DNA of 36,428 nucleotides. Source: an uncultured Selenomonadales bacterium. GTDB taxonomy: Bacteria > Bacillota > Negativicutes > Selenomonadales > Selenomonadaceae. Shown here one piece after another: positions 32,774 to 36,428 of this stretch; within the stretch, counting starts at the first letter, position 1, and the number at the start of each line of letters is the position of its first letter. The stretch covers positions 1 through 36,428 of the forward strand of contig CALGGV010000353.1 of NCBI GenBank assembly GCA_937915725.1, written 5' to 3'. The position numbers were made by a program, and so were the translations under genes. Under the pieces are notes generated by a model. The model ran no database searches and had not been told where the DNA came from. It worked only from the letters and a program-made list of their open reading frames with translations.

Positions 32774-33104
32774 GTCTTTTACCTTCTTTCAAAATGTTCC
32801 TGTAGTAAGGAAGTTCAATAAAATATTTATCAAAGTATTCGGCTGAAATTACTTTCGGCGAAATAAATACATCATATTCCAAATCAATTTCTCCGGTTTT
32901 GCTGATAAGATTGTAACGTTTTTCGTTCCATTGCGGTTTTTCTCCTTCAACAATCGCCGCAAAATCAATATCTGATTCTTCGTCAAAATCGCCGCGTGCG
33001 TAACTGCCGTATAAAAAAATTCCACGAATTTTATCGCCGTAAATTTTTTTGTAGCAGTCAACAACTTTTTGGCAAATAATATCTAAATTCGGCATTGCGT
33101 TCAT
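32766..33104 (-). CDS. MNT-type nucleotidyltransferase (antitoxin-type partner)
   Basis: 112 aa; ATG 33104 with GGGGTGGTG upstream. Minimal nucleotidyltransferase: GIFLYGSYARGDFDEESDIDFAAIV contains GS-x10-DxD, with the metal-binding Asp pair intact, and the third acidic residue is likely in GEIDLEYDVFI. The start lies 4 bp behind the cobQ stop, and its RBS is made by the last codons of cobQ, so it is translationally linked to cobQ on one side and to the HEPN gene on the other. Confidence 0.9.
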   Translation of the reverse strand: MNAMPNLDIICQKVVDCYKKIYGDKIRGIFLYGSYARGDFDEESDIDFAAIVEGEKPQWNEKRYNLISKTGEIDLEYDVFISPKVISAEYFDKYFIELPYYRNILKEGKRLA

Positions 33105-33108
33105 ATTT

Positions 33109-34542
33109 TCACCACCCCATAATTTTTTTCAACAGTTCCATATTCAAATTTTCACGGACAATTTTTGCAAGCCGTTCATAACTTTTTTGCTTTTCCGCTC
33201 TGACATTTCGCTCAGATTCAAGCGGAGGCAAATTTTTTTTGCGCCGAATTGCATTTATCACTTGCCGCCGAAATTTATCATTGTCAAAAATCCCGTGCAC
33301 GTACGTACCAAAAACATTTCCCGCCGAAATAATTTTTTCTGAAATATTTGTAACGCCGGAATGAATTTCATATCCCTCAAGATTTTCTGCGCTAATGTGA
33401 CTGCCCAAAAAATTAAAATTTGCGTCAATCGTAACTTGTTTTGTAAATTTTTTTTCTGCAAAAGTTGTTTCAAGCGGCAATAAATTTAAGCCGTCCAATT
33501 CAACGTGGCTTGATTCAGTTTGCAAAGGATCAAAAATTTTTCTGCCCAACATTTGAAAACCGCCGCAAATTCCAATTACCGGCTTTTTCAAAATCTGTGC
33601 GACAAAATTATTTTCCTTCAGCCAAATTAAATCTTCAGAAGTATTTTTACTGCCGGGCAAAATAATTAAATCTGCCGCGTCAAGTTCAGCGGGATTTTTG
33701 GCGTAGAATAAATTTACGTCCGGTTCGCCCGCCAAAGAATCAAAATCTGTAAAGTTGGAAATTTTGTTAAGCCGAATTACAGCAATATTAATTTCGCCGC
33801 CGCTTGAAATTTTGTCGTCCAGCGAAACTGAATCTTCATCATCGACGCCAATTTTTTCAATGTAGGGAATTATTCCCAAAACAGGCTTGCCGGTTTTATT
33901 TTCCAAAAAATCTACCGCCGGTAAAAATAATTTCACGTCGCCACGAAATTTATTTATCACAATTCCTTTGACAAGTGCGCGTTCGTCTTCGTCCAAAAGT
34001 TCCAAAGTTCCAACAACCGCCGCCAAACAGCCGCCCCTGTCAATATCTGCAACCAAAATTACCGGCGCGTTTAAATGTTTGGCAACGCGCATATTCACTA
34101 TATCATTTGCTTTTAAATTAACTTCAGCAGGACTACCCGCGCCCTCCACTACAACTATATCAAATTCGGTTGAAAGTTTGTTTAAAGCAATTTCAGCCGC
34201 CTTCCACGCCGTGTTAGCGTAGCTTGTATGGTATTCTGCCGCGCTCATAATTCCAACAGGTTTACCATTAATTATAACCTGTGAAGTTGAATTGCCCGTC
34301 GGTTTTAAAAGTACGGGATTCATTAAAACATTTGGCGCAATATTCGCCGCCTCCGCTTGTGCAACTTGCGCCCTGCCCATTTCCAAGCCGTCCGCCGTTA
34401 CATACGAATTGAGTGCCATATTTTGACTTTTGAAAGGTGTAACTTTAAAACCTTCCCTAAAAAAAATACGGCACAAAGCCGCCGTTAAAATACTTTTTCC
34501 AACGTGCGAACTTGTGCCTTGAAACATTATGTATTTTGCCAA
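33109..34542 (-). CDS. cobQ: Cobyric acid synthase CobQ/CbiP
   Basis: 477 aa, slightly shorter than usual (about 490-510); start TTG 34542 with AAAGGAG 8 bp upstream. N-terminal dethiobiotin-synthetase-like P-loop domain: FQGTSSHVGKSILTAALCRIF, FKSQNMALNSYVT, VVVEGAGSPAEVN, ILVADIDRGG. C-terminal glutamine amidotransferase: LPGSKNTSEDL, nucleophile Cys in GICGGFQMLG, GYEIHSG, and His in GTYVHGIFDN. It amidates adenosylcobyrinic a,c-diamide at four side chains in cobalamin synthesis. Other cob genes are not adjacent, but CbiK is in the same window. Confidence 0.96.
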   Translation of the reverse strand: MAKYIMFQGTSSHVGKSILTAALCRIFFREGFKVTPFKSQNMALNSYVTADGLEMGRAQVAQAEAANIAPNVLMNPVLLKPTGNSTSQVIINGKPVGIMSAAEYHTSYANTAWKAAEIALNKLSTEFDIVVVEGAGSPAEVNLKANDIVNMRVAKHLNAPVILVADIDRGGCLAAVVGTLELLDEDERALVKGIVINKFRGDVKLFLPAVDFLENKTGKPVLGIIPYIEKIGVDDEDSVSLDDKISSGGEINIAVIRLNKISNFTDFDSLAGEPDVNLFYAKNPAELDAADLIILPGSKNTSEDLIWLKENNFVAQILKKPVIGICGGFQMLGRKIFDPLQTESSHVELDGLNLLPLETTFAEKKFTKQVTIDANFNFLGSHISAENLEGYEIHSGVTNISEKIISAGNVFGTYVHGIFDNDKFRRQVINAIRRKKNLPPLESERNVRAEKQKSYERLAKIVRENLNMELLKKIMGW

Positions 34543-34600
34543 AAAAATTTCTCCTTTTTTTTAAGGAATAAGGAAAAAATCCCTAACCCTTAGCCCTTAA
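34543..34600. repeat. Heptamer units in inverted arrangement
   Basis: Plus strand TTTAAGG, AATAAGG (about 34560-34573). Opposite strand ATTAAGG, GCTAAGG, GTTAGGG (about 34596-34576), beginning right behind the stop codon of the split-barrel gene. Same unit family as at 23854. Confidence 0.75.
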
Positions 34601-34966
34601 TTAAAGCAACTGTTTCAAATTATTTACCGTTATTTGTAAAACCGAGCGCAGGAAGGGGAATTTCGCCTTCATTTCGTCGAAATATTCACCTTCAGTCAAA
34701 AATTTAGCCGTGCCGTTAATTCTAAATCCCGTACCGTGATAGCCGTTAAAGCCTTCGACTTCACGAGTTGCAAGCGTCAAAATAACTTTGTCATTAACAG
34801 CAATATCTTGTTCAGTGCTGCGCATTCCCGCCGCAGGGATTAACAAAATATTTTCGCCTTTGGTTACAAGGTAAGAATTCCAAGTGCAATTTACGTGCGG
34901 CTCGTCATTTCCCCAAGTTGTAATTGACACTGCGCCTTCATACTTTAAGACTTCAAAAATATTTTA
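34601..34966 (-). CDS. Pyridoxamine-phosphate-oxidase-like flavin-binding protein, start unclear
   Basis: Split-barrel FMN-binding fold: AVSITTWGNDEPHVNCTWNSY, LLIPAAGMRSTEQDI, VILTLATREVEGFNGYHGTGFRINGTAKFL, MKAKFPFLRSVLQITVN. The family's first helix and strand (IFEVLKYEGAV) are encoded too, but that stretch runs straight back, in the same frame, to the TAA stop of the upstream alcohol dehydrogenase without any ATG, GTG or TTG. The first usable start is GTG 34930 (GAAGG 4 bp before it), giving 109 aa and cutting the first strand. Options: GTG start with loss of the N-terminus, a non-canonical ATT start (34960), or a 5'-truncated gene. Reaction unknown. Confidence 0.72.
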
Positions 34967-35980
34967 TAATTTAATGACAACTTTACCTGCGCGACGGGTT
35001 GAATCGTCTGCTAAAACTTTTGGCAATTCCTCAACAGGTAAAACGCTTGTAATTATCCCGTCAAATTTAATTCTGCCGCGTGAAATTAATTCAACTGCGC
35101 GCGGGAAGGTGTAAGGATTGATAAACGATGAAGTAACGGTTAATTCTTTTTTGAAAATCATATCCGGCTTAACTTTCAATTCGGCATCCGGCGATACAAG
35201 ACCGAAAAACATTACGGTTGCTTTTTTACCGGCAACGCGCAGGGCGTCAGCTTGCGTGCGAATATTTCCTACGCATTCAATGACGCAATTTACATTTTGA
35301 GTTACGCCCGCCAAAAATTCGTCAAGATTTTCTGCGATAGGATTAACGGTTAAATCTGCGCCAAGTTTCAACGACAAATTTCTTTTTTCTTCGACAGGCT
35401 CGGACAAAATAACCTGCGCCGCGCCCGCCAATTTTGCAAGCTGTACAGAAATCATACCTATTGGACCGCCGCCCATTACCAAAACTGTATCGCCGGGTTT
35501 AATCTTGCACAAGTCAATTCCGTGCACGCAACAAGATACAGGCTCACTCATTGCCGCGTAAAGTAAATCAACATTTTTTGGAACTTTGAAAACGTGACTT
35601 GCCTTCATTGCAACATATTCAGCAAATCCGCCGTCAACCGTTGTACCTACGCCGATATTGTCTGTGCAGAAATTTTCCATACCGTTACGGCAAAAATAAC
35701 ATTTCCCACACATAATATTTGGGTCGCCGCTAACGTGATCTCCAACTTGAACATTTTTAACTGCGCCGCCAATTTTTTCAACTACGCCGGAAAATTCGTG
35801 ACCTGGAATGAGTGGGGGAGTTACTGCAAACGCGCCGCCTTCTGCGTTGTAAATGTGAACGTCCGTCCCGCAAACGCCACAGTAAGCAACTTTAATCAAA
35901 ACTTCGTCCGCTTTAATTTCCCGCACCGGTACATTTTCAATTTTAATATCGTTTTTCCCGTGATAAACTGCAGCCTTCAT
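34964..35980 (-). CDS. Zinc-dependent medium-chain alcohol dehydrogenase (sorbitol/threonine dehydrogenase type)
   Basis: 338 aa; AGGAGGG before the ATG. Catalytic zinc ligands: Cys in YCGVCGTDVHIYN and His/Glu in PGHEFSGVV. The structural zinc loop has four Cys (CGKCYFCRNGMENFC). NAD(P) motif VLVMGGGPIGMISVQLAKLAG. It belongs to the polyol/threonine dehydrogenase branch of MDR enzymes; the substrate is not determinable. The split-barrel gene follows directly after its stop in the same frame. No promoter was identified with confidence. Confidence 0.92.
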   Translation of the reverse strand: MKAAVYHGKNDIKIENVPVREIKADEVLIKVAYCGVCGTDVHIYNAEGGAFAVTPPLIPGHEFSGVVEKIGGAVKNVQVGDHVSGDPNIMCGKCYFCRNGMENFCTDNIGVGTTVDGGFAEYVAMKASHVFKVPKNVDLLYAAMSEPVSCCVHGIDLCKIKPGDTVLVMGGGPIGMISVQLAKLAGAAQVILSEPVEEKRNLSLKLGADLTVNPIAENLDEFLAGVTQNVNCVIECVGNIRTQADALRVAGKKATVMFFGLVSPDAELKVKPDMIFKKELTVTSSFINPYTFPRAVELISRGRIKFDGIITSVLPVEELPKVLADDSTRRAGKVVIKL

Positions 35981-36069
35981 TTTTTACCCTCCTAAAATTT
36001 TTTTGCTTGTAAAAATCAAATTTAAGGCGTCTAACTTTTTCTGTTAATACAAATTCCTAATAAAAACTT

Positions 36070-36350
36070 TTGAAAGTGCCGTCTCGTGGAAATTTTAGCC
36101 CATTTTGGGCAAATTATTTATTCCAATCTTCACTAACAGTTCCACTTTCCCTAACTTCGCTGGCGGCTGCGTCCATATCCTCAAAAGTTTTTCTGACACC
36201 TTCTGAACTTGCCGCAAAATTTACCGCATAACGCCCGCTAATTTTAAAAATCAAAATTAAGGCATCTAATTTTTTATTTTGGTATGAAGTATCACAAAAC
36301 TTTTTGAAAGTACCTTCTCGTTGAAATTTTCGCCCATTTTGGGCAAATTA
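36070..36350 (-). repeat. 234-bp direct repeat with in-frame duplicated C-terminal coding end
   Basis: The unit seen at 36348-36428 is repeated at 36114-36194, 234 bp (78 codons) away. On the minus strand the frame continues through: after the rightmost stop it reads FAQNGRKFQREGTFKKF, an open stretch, then RKTFEDMDAAASEVRESG, TVSEDWNK and stop (36116-36114), then again FAQNGLKFPRDGTFKSF. No good start codon or RBS within the unit, so the left copy looks like a 3'-end duplication. No other gene is seen between 35981 and 36347. Confidence 0.8.
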
Positions 36351-36428
36351 TTTATTCCAATCTTCACTGACAGTTCCACTTTCCCTAACTTCGCTGGCGG
36401 CTGCGTCCATATCCTCAAAAGTTTTTCT
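36348..36428 (-). CDS. C-terminal end of an unidentified gene (5' part outside window)
   Basis: The last 26 residues read RKTFEDMDAAASEVRESG then TVSEDWNK, followed by TAA (36350-36348). The same sequence with identical residues ends the duplicated unit to the left. I infer that this is the true 3' end of a minus-strand gene that begins beyond the window. The family is not recognised; the end is acidic and probably helical. Confidence 0.5.
   Translation of the reverse strand, partial: RKTFEDMDAAASEVRESGTVSEDWNK

Overview
The window looks like chromosomal DNA of an AT-rich, diderm Firmicute, most plausibly a Negativicutes (Selenomonas/Veillonella-type) relative. Three things support this. Start sites have strong Firmicute-type AGGAGG ribosome-binding sites and many TTG starts. 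There is an LptA/OstA-like protein and a lipopolysaccharide-type nucleotide-sugar locus, so an outer membrane is expected. A Bacillus-like YjfB small protein and a signal-peptide-bearing CbiK are also present. The taxonomy is inference; no rRNA or other marker gene is present.

Layout. 1-5.8 kb: 3' part of a PAS/histidine-kinase/receiver hybrid, htpG, a convergent CNNM/CorC-type membrane protein, HU and a YjfB-like small protein. 5.8-11.4 kb: tetrapyrrole/metal handling. A FecCD permease and binding lipoprotein diverge from their ATPase across a triplicated 80-bp repeat. The convergent operon is a periplasmic-type CbiK chelatase followed by an ABC-2 exporter pair, coupled by ATGA overlaps. 11.4-22.95 kb: one long minus-strand glycan locus. 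It encodes RfbF, RfbG and RfbH (CDP-3,6-dideoxyhexose route), two GT8 glycosyltransferase paralogues, a UDP-sugar dehydrogenase plus UXS-like SDR pair, a split two-subunit transketolase, an SDR reductase/epimerase and a gutted epimerase remnant. Three of its genes carry G9-G10 homopolymers. These are the only such long G/C runs I see in the window, and one of them (in rfbH) currently breaks the frame. 23-29 kb (+): MetF-like protein, LptA-like protein, class III aminotransferase, GntP-type permease and an SHMT-like protein without the PLP lysine. 29-33 kb: a compact degenerate ABC-F-like protein, a lipoprotein, SstT with a duplicated 3' end, and a HEPN-MNT pair directly behind cobQ. 33-36 kb: cobQ, a start-less flavin-binding split-barrel protein, a zinc alcohol dehydrogenase, and a 234-bp in-frame repeat running off the window.

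The most interesting themes are: (i) a putatively phase-variable glycan locus that combines RfbFGH with a split transketolase, possibly for a branched or modified deoxysugar; (ii) repeated partial tandem duplications of gene ends (ATPase 5' end, sstT 3' end, right-edge gene); (iii) heptanucleotide arrays that start at stop codons of several genes; (iv) the SHMT-fold protein with Asp at the Schiff-base lysine position. All calls come from reading the sequence and family knowledge; no database search or alignment program was run.
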